Positions 1 to 6,674 of a stretch of DNA of 10,257 nucleotides are shown piece by piece. Below the pieces are notes generated by a model. It saw only the letters and a list, made by a program, of their open reading frames with translations, did no database searches and was not told the origin of the DNA. The stretch comes from Bacillota bacterium (GTDB lineage: Bacteria; Bacillota; Clostridia; Peptostreptococcales; Anaerovoracaceae). Positions within the stretch are counted from its first letter, which is position 1, and each line of letters opens with the position of its first letter. The DNA lies in the NCBI GenBank assembly GCA_022706625.1, contig JAKJCD010000060.1, forward strand, positions 1 to 10,257, given 5' to 3'. The position numbers and the translations under genes are program-made.

Positions 1-615
1 GAAGCTGGGGCCAAAGCTATTGAAATGTTGAAACTGGTGGGTATCAATAACCCGGAAAGGCGCATGAACCAATACCCCCATGAGCTTTCCGGCGGCATGC
101 GTCAAAGAGTGATGATCGCAATGGGTTTGATATGCGATCCTAAAATGCTCATCGCCGATGAACCGACGACGGCTTTAGATGTGACCATCCAGGCCCAGAT
201 CATTGAGCTCATGAAGGATATCCAGAGAAAAACCCGGATGTCTATCATATTCATCACTCATAATCTGGGTGTGGTGGCGGAGATATGCGACAGGGTATCC
301 GTAATGTATGCGGGAAAAATCGTGGAGCAGGGCGACGTGGAGGATATATTCTACCGGCCCAGGCATCCATATACCTTAGGGCTCCTTCGTTCAATGCCAA
401 GAGTTGATGCAGAAGAATACGAAAGACTGATTCCCATCGAAGGAACTCCGGTCGATATGCTCAATCCTCCTTCAGGCTGTCCCTTCGGGCCCCGCTGTGA
501 ACATTGTATGAAAATCTGCCTGCGGATGGAACCCCCGAGGATCAATCTTGGTAAAGGGCATACATCCTCCTGTTGGCTTTTGACGGAAGAGGCTAAAAAG
601 GAGGGCTGCAGATAA
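1..615 (+). CDS. Oligopeptide/dipeptide ABC transporter ATP-binding protein, OppD/DppD type (5' end outside window)
   Basis: This is one of the two cytoplasmic ATPases that power peptide import through an Opp/Dpp-type ABC transporter. The reading frame is open from base 1, so the gene begins upstream. The visible 204 residues lack the Walker A and Q-loop part; full-length relatives are about 330 aa. In the fragment I see the ABC signature LSGGMRQR (residues 29-36), Walker B MLIADEPTTALD (49-60) and the H-loop histidine in FITHNLG (H87). A C-terminal oligopeptide-transporter domain follows, with RHPYTLGLLRSMP and a cysteine cluster (GCPFGPRC, later CMKIC and SSCW). The stop codon overlaps the start of the next ATPase gene by one base (TAATG), which indicates translational coupling. 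ABC peptide ATPase is certain; whether the substrate is a peptide, dipeptide or nickel-type ligand is not visible here. Confidence 0.95.
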   Translation, partial: EAGAKAIEMLKLVGINNPERRMNQYPHELSGGMRQRVMIAMGLICDPKMLIADEPTTALDVTIQAQIIELMKDIQRKTRMSIIFITHNLGVVAEICDRVSVMYAGKIVEQGDVEDIFYRPRHPYTLGLLRSMPRVDAEEYERLIPIEGTPVDMLNPPSGCPFGPRCEHCMKICLRMEPPRINLGKGHTSSCWLLTEEAKKEGCR

Positions 616-1574
616 TGAAAAGCGAATTGATCAGGGCGGAAAACCTGCGTAAGTACTTCCCTATCAAAATGGGTTTTATGAAATATAATTATGTCCGGGC
701 GGTCGAGGAGGCCAATTTCTCTATCCGTAAAGGTGAGACCCTCGGTCTGGTAGGCGAATCAGGCTGCGGCAAGACTACCCTTGGGCGAGCCGTTTTACGC
801 CTGCACGAGCCTACATCAGGGAAGATTTTCTATGCCGGAAAAGACATTACCGATGTGAATATGATGCCTTACCGCAGAAAGATGCAGATCATTTTTCAGG
901 ACCCTTCCGCATCCCTGGATCCCCGTATGACGGTGGGAGAGATAGTGGGGGAGGCCATCGATATCCACAGATTAGCAGGCAGCAAAAAGGAACGGTCAGA
1001 GAGAATACAGCAGCTGCTCACTCAGGTCGGTTTGAACAGCGAGCATTCAAACCGGTATCCCCATGAGTTTTCCGGCGGACAGCAGCAGCGCATCGGTATT
1101 GCCCGTGCTCTGGCGGTGGAACCTGAATTCATCGTCTGTGATGAACCGGTATCTGCCCTTGATGTATCGATCCAGTCGCAGATCGTAAATATGCTGGAGG
1201 ATATGCAGAAGGATCTGGAACTGACCTATCTGTTTATTGCCCATGACCTTTCCGTTGTCAGGCACATCTCAAACCGCATCGGCGTTATGTACCTGGGCAA
1301 TATGGTAGAGTTGGCCGGAAGCAACGAGCTTCATAAAAATCCCCTGCACCCGTATACCAAAACTCTGCTGTCTGCGGTACCGGTGCCGGATCCTAAAGTA
1401 AGCCGTGCACGCAAGCGGATCATATTGGAGGGCGACATCCCAAGCCCGATGAACCCCCCTTCGGGATGCCGCTTTCACACTCGATGCCCTTATGCGATCC
1501 AACGCTGTAAGGAAGAGATTCCACAGTGGAGAGAGTTGGCTTCGGACCATTTTGTTGCCTGCCACATTGTATAA
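615..1574 (+). CDS. Oligopeptide/dipeptide ABC transporter ATP-binding protein, OppF/DppF type
   Basis: This is the second ATPase of the peptide importer, forming the nucleotide-binding heterodimer with the preceding OppD-type protein at the inner face of the membrane. At 319 aa it is the normal length. In order I see Walker A GESGCGKTT (residues 47-55), Q-loop FQDPSASLDPR (Q95), signature FSGGQQQR (152-159, with F in place of the usual leading L), Walker B FIVCDEPVSALD (E177) and the H-loop histidine H210 in AHDLSVV. The C-terminal oligopeptide domain contains NPLHPYTKTLLSAVP and cysteines in GCRFHTRC, IQRC and VACH. The ATG overlaps the upstream stop (TAATG). A G/A-rich stretch just upstream (AAAAAGGAGGG, 595-605) can act as the ribosome binding site. 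All catalytic motifs are intact, so the subunit should be active. Confidence 0.96.
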   Translation: MKSELIRAENLRKYFPIKMGFMKYNYVRAVEEANFSIRKGETLGLVGESGCGKTTLGRAVLRLHEPTSGKIFYAGKDITDVNMMPYRRKMQIIFQDPSASLDPRMTVGEIVGEAIDIHRLAGSKKERSERIQQLLTQVGLNSEHSNRYPHEFSGGQQQRIGIARALAVEPEFIVCDEPVSALDVSIQSQIVNMLEDMQKDLELTYLFIAHDLSVVRHISNRIGVMYLGNMVELAGSNELHKNPLHPYTKTLLSAVPVPDPKVSRARKRIILEGDIPSPMNPPSGCRFHTRCPYAIQRCKEEIPQWRELASDHFVACHIV

Positions 1575-1623
1575 GGACACCTAAGATATGTCCTGATCTG
1601 CCGGCTAAGACTATGCCGCCGGC
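1574..1623 (+). other. Two tandem stem-loops after the OppF-type gene (possible RNA processing or attenuation site)
   Basis: Immediately after the stop codon AGGACA (1574-1579) can pair with TGTCCT (1589-1594). Next, GCCGGC (1600-1605) can pair with GCCGGC (1618-1623). A competing 5-bp pairing, TGCCG (1614-1618) with CGGCA (1631-1635), is also possible. No run of T follows, so these are not a standard intrinsic terminator. They may protect the upstream mRNA end or reduce read-through into the binding-protein gene. That role is an inference; only the complementarity is seen. Confidence 0.4.
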
Positions 1624-1643
1624 CTGATGTCGGCAATTGCTGC

Positions 1644-1672
1644 TTTACTAAAGTAGGGCAGTATTGTATACT
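1644..1672 (+). promoter_or_regulatory. Probable sigma-A promoter for the binding-protein gene
   Basis: A -35 element TTTACT (1644-1649) and a -10 element TATACT (1667-1672) are separated by exactly 17 bp. They lie 72 bases before the start codon of the solute-binding protein, which predicts a transcription start near 1679. The -35 is embedded in the small palindrome CTTTACTAAAG (1643-1653). A separate promoter would allow the binding protein to be made in excess over the membrane complex, as is usual for such importers. Confidence 0.6.
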
Positions 1673-1680
1673 TTTTATGT

Positions 1681-1693
1681 CTTCAAATTGAAG
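1681..1693. promoter_or_regulatory. Short perfect palindrome at the predicted transcription start (possible operator)
   Basis: The 13-base sequence CTTCAAATTGAAG has perfectly complementary 6-base arms around a central A. It starts 2 bases after the predicted start point of the 1644-1672 promoter, a position where a bound repressor would block initiation or escape. It is short and AT-rich, so chance occurrence is quite possible. No cognate regulator is evident in the window. Confidence 0.25.
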
Positions 1694-1743
1694 AACGTAC
1701 GATTTGTGACTTGCCAAAAGGCAAAAAAGGAGGAGAGAAATTT

Positions 1744-3387
1744 ATGAAGAGATTATTAGTCTTGCTTCTTGCATTAACCATGGTATTTACATTGGCGGCA
1801 TGCGGAGGCGGCGGAGAAGGTCCCGACACAGAAGGAGGTTTGGACATTTCCGTCAACTTTGCTTCTGAACCGGCCACTATCGACCCGGCACTCAACAGTG
1901 CAGTTGACGGTGCAGTCATGCTGCATCATACCTTTGAGGGCTTGCTTAAGTGGGTAGATGACGGCGAAGGCAACGCAATGCTTGCCCCCGGAATGGCCGA
2001 GAGCTGGGATGTGAGCGAGGACGGGACCGTATACACCTTCCACATAAAAGAAGGAGCCCTTTGGTCTGACGGCGAGCCCGTGACTGCCCATGACTTTGAG
2101 TATGCATGGAAGAGGGTCGTCGATCCGGAAACGGCGGCTGACTACAGCTATATGCTGGACTGCGTTCTGAACGGCCCCGAAATAATTTATGACGGAACGA
2201 AGGCTCCCGATGAATTAGCGGCAGTGGCCCTGGATGATTCGACTTTTGAAGTGACTCTTCATACGGCTATCCCTTATTTCACCGAGATTGCGGCTTTCCC
2301 GGCAGCATTCCCTGTTCGTAAAGACATTATCGAGGAATATGGAGATCAATGGACATTCGACCCGACAACCTATGTCAGCAACGGTCCTTACATGATTAGC
2401 GAGTGGGTCCACAACTCCTATATAATGATGGTCAAAAACCCCAATCACTATGATTATGACAATTTAGGGCCGGATTCCATCAAATTCGCTTTGATGGATG
2501 ACGACAACGCAATATTGGCCGCCTTCAACAGCGGTGAACTTGACTTTACCGACAACGGTTATCCCATCGACGAAGTTCCCGCCCTGTTGGAATCCGGACA
2601 GCTTAAGATTAATGATTATATCGGGACCTACTATGTATGCTTCCAGACACAGCTTAAACCCTTCGACAATCCTTTGGTAAGAGAGGCATTCTCCCTGGTC
2701 ATCGACAGGAATTACATCGTGAACCAAGTCACCAGGGCGGGGCAGCTTCCCGCCAGCGGCTATGTGCCATCCGGCGTCTATGATGCTGAGGGGCCGGGCT
2801 CCAACTTCAGAGCGGTGGGCGGTGATTACTACAGCATTGCTGAGGGAGACTATGCAGCCAACTGCGAAAAGGCTCGCGAACTGCTGGCTGAAGCAGGATA
2901 TCCTGGTGGAGAAGGTTTCCCAATCGTTGAATACTTGTACAACACTAACGACACCCATAGGGCCGTAGGAGAAGCACTCCAGAATATGTGGCAGACTGAG
3001 CTGGGAGTCCAGGTCACTCTTGCCAACCAGGATTGGGGCGTATTTCTTGAAACCAGAAAGAAAGGGGATTATTCCATCGCCAGAAACGGCTGGATAGCAG
3101 ACTATAACGATCCTATCTCCTTCATCGACATGTGGGTCACCGGCGGCGGCAACAACGACGCCCAGTATTCAAATAAAACATATGATGCTTTAGTTCTGAA
3201 AGCTAAAACCTCTACAGATCCCGCAGTCAGGATGAAAGCTATGCATGATGCGGAGGACATCCTGATTGGAGAGAGCGTAGTTGCGCCAATTTATTTCTAC
3301 ACCCAGCCTTACCAGATATCGGATGATCTTAAGGGTTGGTACTATACTCCTTTGGGATATACATTCTTCAGCTATTGCTATAAATAG
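1744..3387 (+). CDS. OppA-like oligopeptide ABC transporter substrate-binding lipoprotein
   Basis: This is an extracytoplasmic solute-binding protein of the SBP_bac_5 family that captures oligopeptides and delivers them to the Opp-type permease. I chose ATG 1744 because AGGAGG (1728-1733) lies 10 bases upstream and the protein then begins with a textbook lipoprotein signal: MKRLL, a hydrophobic stretch, and the lipobox LAAC with Cys20. A glycine-rich linker follows. The mature domain shows family features such as the SDGEPVTAHDFEYAWKR stretch (about residues 107-123), SNGPYMISEW and PLVREAFSLVIDRN. At 547 aa it matches OppA/MppA-type proteins and is longer than many sugar- or nickel-binding members. 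It sits downstream of the two ATPase genes, with its own promoter and a terminator behind it. Peptide is the default ligand by family; because a carbohydrate operon follows, a glycoconjugate ligand cannot be excluded. Confidence 0.94.
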   Translation: MKRLLVLLLALTMVFTLAACGGGGEGPDTEGGLDISVNFASEPATIDPALNSAVDGAVMLHHTFEGLLKWVDDGEGNAMLAPGMAESWDVSEDGTVYTFHIKEGALWSDGEPVTAHDFEYAWKRVVDPETAADYSYMLDCVLNGPEIIYDGTKAPDELAAVALDDSTFEVTLHTAIPYFTEIAAFPAAFPVRKDIIEEYGDQWTFDPTTYVSNGPYMISEWVHNSYIMMVKNPNHYDYDNLGPDSIKFALMDDDNAILAAFNSGELDFTDNGYPIDEVPALLESGQLKINDYIGTYYVCFQTQLKPFDNPLVREAFSLVIDRNYIVNQVTRAGQLPASGYVPSGVYDAEGPGSNFRAVGGDYYSIAEGDYAANCEKARELLAEAGYPGGEGFPIVEYLYNTNDTHRAVGEALQNMWQTELGVQVTLANQDWGVFLETRKKGDYSIARNGWIADYNDPISFIDMWVTGGGNNDAQYSNKTYDALVLKAKTSTDPAVRMKAMHDAEDILIGESVVAPIYFYTQPYQISDDLKGWYYTPLGYTFFSYCYK

Positions 3388-3417
3388 CTGAAAACATAAA
3401 TTAGTCTTCTGTTAATC

Positions 3418-3442
3418 AAGGGGCGGGAAATCCGCCCCTTTT
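3418..3442 (+). terminator. Intrinsic terminator after the binding-protein gene
   Basis: AAGGGGCGG (3418-3426) pairs with CCGCCCCTT (3432-3440) around the five-base loop GAAAT, giving a nine-pair stem with a very GC-rich core. The stem runs directly into TTTT (3439-3442). It lies 30 bases after the stop codon and should end the peptide-transporter transcript, separating it from the next operon. Confidence 0.9.
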
Positions 3443-3459
3443 CGTATTAGCAAATGTTA

Positions 3460-3476
3460 GTTGCATAGTACGCAAC
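3460..3476. promoter_or_regulatory. Palindromic operator candidate 1 (GTTGC-N7-GCAAC)
   Basis: GTTGCATAGTACGCAAC has perfect 5-base arms, plus complementary TA/TA steps inside the spacer. It is centred at 3468, about 61 bp before the predicted transcription start of the downstream operon and 17 bp before its -35 box. The same arms and spacing recur at 3622-3638. A position near -61 is typical for an activator and would also suit one half of a two-site repression loop. The IclR-family protein encoded at 9195-9950 is the natural candidate ligand, by inference from its presence in the operon. Confidence 0.6.
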
Positions 3477-3493
3477 CGCATTTCTCATATTCA

Positions 3494-3522
3494 TTGACAG
3501 GCTTATTATCACCTCTTAGAAT
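3494..3522 (+). promoter_or_regulatory. Strong sigma-A-type promoter of the catabolic operon
   Basis: A consensus -35 TTGACA (3494-3499), a 17-bp spacer and a -10 TAGAAT (3517-3522, one mismatch to TATAAT) predict transcription from about 3529. The resulting leader of about 130 nt before the first start codon is AT-rich and contains the second palindrome. This is the best promoter I see in the window. Because it is near consensus, the operon probably depends on a repressor or roadblock for control. Confidence 0.75.
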
Positions 3523-3621
3523 GGCATTAAGCGATCAGTTTTTTCAGAATAATTTGTTATCTTTTAAAATCGGCACACATTTCTAACTGAATGGGTTTTT
3601 GTACGCTGATCAAGAAACGTA

Positions 3622-3638
3622 GTTGCGCTATACGCAAC
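3622..3638. promoter_or_regulatory. Palindromic operator candidate 2 (GTTGCG-N5-CGCAAC)
   Basis: GTTGCGCTATACGCAAC has perfect 6-base arms and shares GTTGC-N7-GCAAC with the site at 3460-3476; the two centres are 162 bp apart. It ends 7 bases before the ribosome binding site of the first operon gene and lies about 100 bp inside the predicted transcript. A protein bound here could act as a roadblock or partner the upstream site in a loop. The RNA copy could also form a small hairpin next to the ribosome binding site. Confidence 0.6.
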
Positions 3639-3658
3639 AAAAGATAGGAGTTGAGAAG

Positions 3659-5464
3659 ATGAAGCTTACTGGCGGCGAGATCATTTTAAAATATCTGGAA
3701 AAGGAAAAGGTCCCATATATTTTAGGAATACCGGGCCATGGCTGCTTAGGTATTTTTGATGCGATCAAAAAATCCCATGAAAACGGAGGGATTAAATATA
3801 TACAGGTCAAGCACGAACAGGCGGCGGTACATATTGCAGACGGATATTACCGGGTTTCCGGAAAACCGCTGGCTGTTTTTACATCTATAGGGCCCGGGGC
3901 GTTGAATACCGCAATAGGTATGGGGACCGCTTATGTGGATTCCTCGGCGGTGCTTCTTCTGACAGGAGATACCCATGTACATATGAAGGGCGTAGGCGTA
4001 CTTCAGGAGATCGAGAGGTTTCAGGATTCCAACCTTATAAGAGCTCTTGAGCCTTTGTCGAAGAGAAGCTGGAGAGTCGAATCGGTAGCCCAGCTTCCGA
4101 GAATAATGAAAAGAGCCTTCAATCTGATGCAAAACGGCAGAAGCGGGCCTGTGACCATTTCCGTACCTATGGATGTCCAGTCGGAGGAGCTTGATGTGGC
4201 TATATCCGACCAGCCGGAGATACTGTTTGAAAGACCCGCAGGGAATCCGGCTTCGATCACCCGGGCGGTGGATATGATGAAAGGAGCAAAAAAGCCGGTC
4301 ATTCTGGCCGGGGGTGGAGCATTAAGGTCTGAATGCGCAGAGGAACTAAAGGAGCTTGCTGAGCTTTGGGGAGCTGCGGTGGTTACTACTTTAGCAGGAA
4401 AAAGCGCATTCCCGGAGAATCATCCGCTCTACGGCTTACATACGGGGTCAAAAGGCACGCCTGTAGGTATGCAGCTATGCCGCGAAGCCGATGTTATCCT
4501 TGCTCTGGGCACCAGATTCGCCGATGAGACTACAAGCTCATATAAGGATGGAAAAAGCTTCTCATTCCCATCCACTAAGCTTATCCATGTCGACATTGAC
4601 CCCTACGAGTTAGGTAAAAACTATAAATGCGATATAGGCATCTTGGGTGATCTCGCCCTGGTTCTTCAGCAGCTGTCCGCTGAGTATAAAGATAAAGTTT
4701 CTGATAAAAAGGATTTTGCCGAAAGGGAATATACTCGCCACATCCTAAACCTAAAGGCCAGGTGGCAGGCATATCTTGAAGAAGTCCGTTCTGCCAAACA
4801 CGACAAGATAACGATTTCTCAATTAATAGGGGAATTGAACCGATGCCTTCCCGAGGATACCATAATAGCCACGTCATCGGGGAACACTCAGGCCCAGCTT
4901 TTCCAGGAGTATTGCTATAATGTCCCGGGTACCAATCTGACAACCGGAGGATTCTCTACAATGGGCTGGTCACTTCCGGCAGCCATAGGAGCAAAGCTGG
5001 CGAAGCCCGGTACGCCGGTTGCGGCATTAATGGGGGATGGAGACTTCATGATGATAATGCAGGAGCTTTCGACCTTGGCTCAATATCAAATCCCGGTGGT
5101 GGTAATAATGGCCAACAATTGCGGGTGGATGGCTATCAAGGACCTGCAGGCCGACGTACTGGGGGAGGACAGGATCTTCGGAAACGATTGGGAAAGGGAA
5201 GGGGAAATATATACTCCTGATTTCCACACCATCGCCGAGTCCTTTGGGATCTATTCCCAAAAGATTTCTCAGCCGGATCAGGTGGCCTCTGCCGTAGAAA
5301 GCGCTCTTGACTGTAAAGGGCCGTCTTTTATCGAAGTAGAGGTCTGCAGAGAATATCCCTATTCAGGAGGTAAAGCCTTCGGCTGGTGGGATGTGCCCAT
5401 ACCCGGCTACATAGAAGGACGCAGAGCCGAATATGAAGAAGCTAAAAAATGTGAAGTTATTTGA
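3659..5464 (+). CDS. ThDP-dependent enzyme of the IolD / acetolactate synthase superfamily
   Basis: This is a cytoplasmic thiamine-diphosphate enzyme of 601 aa with the usual three-domain order. The N-terminal pyrimidine-binding domain (about 1-175) holds the catalytic glutamate E53 in VKHEQAA and the GIPGHG loop (23-28). A central domain (about 190-330) contains VILAGGGALR. The C-terminal domain (about 380-570) carries the ThDP/Mg motif GDGDFMM (459-465) with N486-N487 closing it. The GPGA segment, the TGDTH stretch and the tail near WWDVPIPGY remind me of IolD (trihydroxycyclohexanedione hydrolase of inositol breakdown), while other stretches read like acetolactate synthase. I therefore assign C-C bond cleavage or carboligation but no exact substrate. 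ATG 3659 has AGGAG (3646-3650) 8 bases upstream and gives MKLTGGEII, the normal family beginning. It is the first gene of the operon, next to a Gfo/Idh dehydrogenase, which favours a catabolic lyase or hydrolase over branched-chain amino acid synthesis. Confidence 0.85.
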   Translation: MKLTGGEIILKYLEKEKVPYILGIPGHGCLGIFDAIKKSHENGGIKYIQVKHEQAAVHIADGYYRVSGKPLAVFTSIGPGALNTAIGMGTAYVDSSAVLLLTGDTHVHMKGVGVLQEIERFQDSNLIRALEPLSKRSWRVESVAQLPRIMKRAFNLMQNGRSGPVTISVPMDVQSEELDVAISDQPEILFERPAGNPASITRAVDMMKGAKKPVILAGGGALRSECAEELKELAELWGAAVVTTLAGKSAFPENHPLYGLHTGSKGTPVGMQLCREADVILALGTRFADETTSSYKDGKSFSFPSTKLIHVDIDPYELGKNYKCDIGILGDLALVLQQLSAEYKDKVSDKKDFAEREYTRHILNLKARWQAYLEEVRSAKHDKITISQLIGELNRCLPEDTIIATSSGNTQAQLFQEYCYNVPGTNLTTGGFSTMGWSLPAAIGAKLAKPGTPVAALMGDGDFMMIMQELSTLAQYQIPVVVIMANNCGWMAIKDLQADVLGEDRIFGNDWEREGEIYTPDFHTIAESFGIYSQKISQPDQVASAVESALDCKGPSFIEVEVCREYPYSGGKAFGWWDVPIPGYIEGRRAEYEEAKKCEVI

Positions 5465-5546
5465 GGTAGCATATTAACCGGACAATTTACTGAAGCAGAA
5501 GCCGCAAGGTATAAAACATCACAGGAAACAGGGAGAGGTGGAATCA

Positions 5547-6620
5547 ATGGGTAAAATCAAAGTTTGCATTGTCGGAGTAGGTCGCATTGCATCGCTCAAT
5601 GTATTGGGATATAAGGATCATCCTGATGCGGAAATCTATGCGGTATGCAGCAGAAGCAGCGAAAAAGGACGAGAAGCAGCAGAAAATTGGGGCGCAAAAA
5701 AAGTATACACCAATTACGACGAGATGCTTAAGGATCCCGAAATCGACATGATCGAGTTATTGGTCCCCCATAACCTCCACTGTGAAATGACGGTAAAGGC
5801 CTGCAAAGCAGGAAAACATGTTTCCGTTCAAAAGCCCATGGCGATGAACCTTGAAGAGGCGGATCTGATGATTAAGGCGGCAAAGGACGCAGAAGTCGTA
5901 TTGAAGATCTATGAGAATTTCATATTCTATCCCCCCTATGTCAAGGCAAAGCAGCTGATCGACGAAGGCGCCATCGGTGAACCGATCACAATGAGATACA
6001 AGATGAATGCCGGTAAGCAAACCCTCGGATGGGACGTTGACCTGGAGACCTGGAAATGGCGCATGGAAGAAGATGTCTGCGGCGGCGGACCTTTAGTGTT
6101 TGACGACGGCTATCATAAGTTCTCAATAGCTAAATATTTGATGGGAGATGTAGAAAAGGTCACTGCCTGGATCGACAGGACGGATGTGATTCCGGGAGTT
6201 TTCTATGAGGATGCGCCGGCTATGGTCATGTGGAAGTACAAAAATGCTAAGAAATACGGGTTTATGGATATTACATATTCTGAAGATCTGTTCATTGACA
6301 CGGATTATTATTCCTGCGATGAAAGAGTAGAAGTGACCGGTTCAAAAGGAATACTTTGGGTTACCAGATGCACCGGAAAAATGCTTCAGATCCCGTCTCT
6401 TTTGGTTTACCGCGATGGCGGTTTAACGACTTATGAGGGGATGAGAGATGATTGGGCCGACTCCTTCATAGATTCCACACGTCATTTCATCGATGTGCTC
6501 AAAAACGGCGGCGAACCGAAGCTTACCGGAGAAGAGGGCCGTGAGGTGCTGAGATTTGCATTGGCGGCGATCAAATCTTCAAAAGAAAAAAGAGAGGTAT
6601 ATCTTGACGAGTTGAAATAG
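5547..6620 (+). CDS. Gfo/Idh/MocA-family NAD(P)-dependent oxidoreductase
   Basis: This is a cytoplasmic dehydrogenase of the family that includes inositol 2-dehydrogenase and glucose-fructose oxidoreductase; it probably oxidises a sugar, cyclitol or sugar acid, or reduces the ketone. At 357 aa it is the normal length. The N-terminal Rossmann fold has CIVGVGRIA (7-15). The usual EKP motif reads QKP here (Q95-K96-P97, in HVSVQKPMA), keeping the lysine. In the C-terminal domain FDDGYHKFSIAKYLMG (185-200) is the substrate-site segment, with H190 as the expected catalytic histidine. ATG 5547 is preferred over GTG 5538 because GGGAGAGG (5531-5538) lies 8 bases before it and the Rossmann strand then starts at residue 4. 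The 82-base gap after the ThDP enzyme shows no terminator, so it is probably co-transcribed. The exact substrate cannot be read from sequence alone. Confidence 0.88.
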   Translation: MGKIKVCIVGVGRIASLNVLGYKDHPDAEIYAVCSRSSEKGREAAENWGAKKVYTNYDEMLKDPEIDMIELLVPHNLHCEMTVKACKAGKHVSVQKPMAMNLEEADLMIKAAKDAEVVLKIYENFIFYPPYVKAKQLIDEGAIGEPITMRYKMNAGKQTLGWDVDLETWKWRMEEDVCGGGPLVFDDGYHKFSIAKYLMGDVEKVTAWIDRTDVIPGVFYEDAPAMVMWKYKNAKKYGFMDITYSEDLFIDTDYYSCDERVEVTGSKGILWVTRCTGKMLQIPSLLVYRDGGLTTYEGMRDDWADSFIDSTRHFIDVLKNGGEPKLTGEEGREVLRFALAAIKSSKEKREVYLDELK

Positions 6621-6674
6621 GATAAGGAGGTCGGGCTCCGAGAAAAACGGATTACCGGCGGCAGGAGATTTTAG

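Noticed and set aside
1600..1623. GCCGGC stem-loop as an intrinsic terminator after the OppF-type gene
   Set aside because: The loop is 12 bases and no T-run follows, so termination is unlikely by this element alone.
1711..1743. Upstream alternative start (TTG 1711) for the binding-protein gene
   Set aside because: It would add 11 charged residues before the lipoprotein signal and read through the ribosome binding site; ATG 1744 gives a perfect signal peptide.
3623..3658. TTG 3623 as start of the ThDP enzyme gene
   Set aside because: It lies inside the palindrome with no ribosome binding site; ATG 3659 has AGGAG at the right distance and the usual family N-terminus.
1774..4132. Long open frames on the minus strand opposite the binding-protein and ThDP genes
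   Set aside because: They lack ribosome binding sites and recognisable domains and lie wholly opposite strongly supported genes; they are reading-frame shadows.
3659..5464. ThDP enzyme as sulfoacetaldehyde acetyltransferase (Xsc), which would fit a sulfonate pathway
   Set aside because: Its GIPGHG, GPGA/GDTH and C-terminal features read like IolD/acetolactate synthase rather than Xsc as I remember it, and no phosphotransacetylase is nearby. A tree is needed to exclude it fully.
5538..5546. GTG 5538 as start of the Gfo/Idh gene
   Set aside because: It overlaps the ribosome binding site GGGAGAGG, which instead serves ATG 5547.
6624..6630. Strong orphan ribosome binding site AAGGAGG between the Gfo/Idh and transketolase genes
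   Set aside because: No ATG, GTG or TTG follows at a usable distance, so I see no small gene there.
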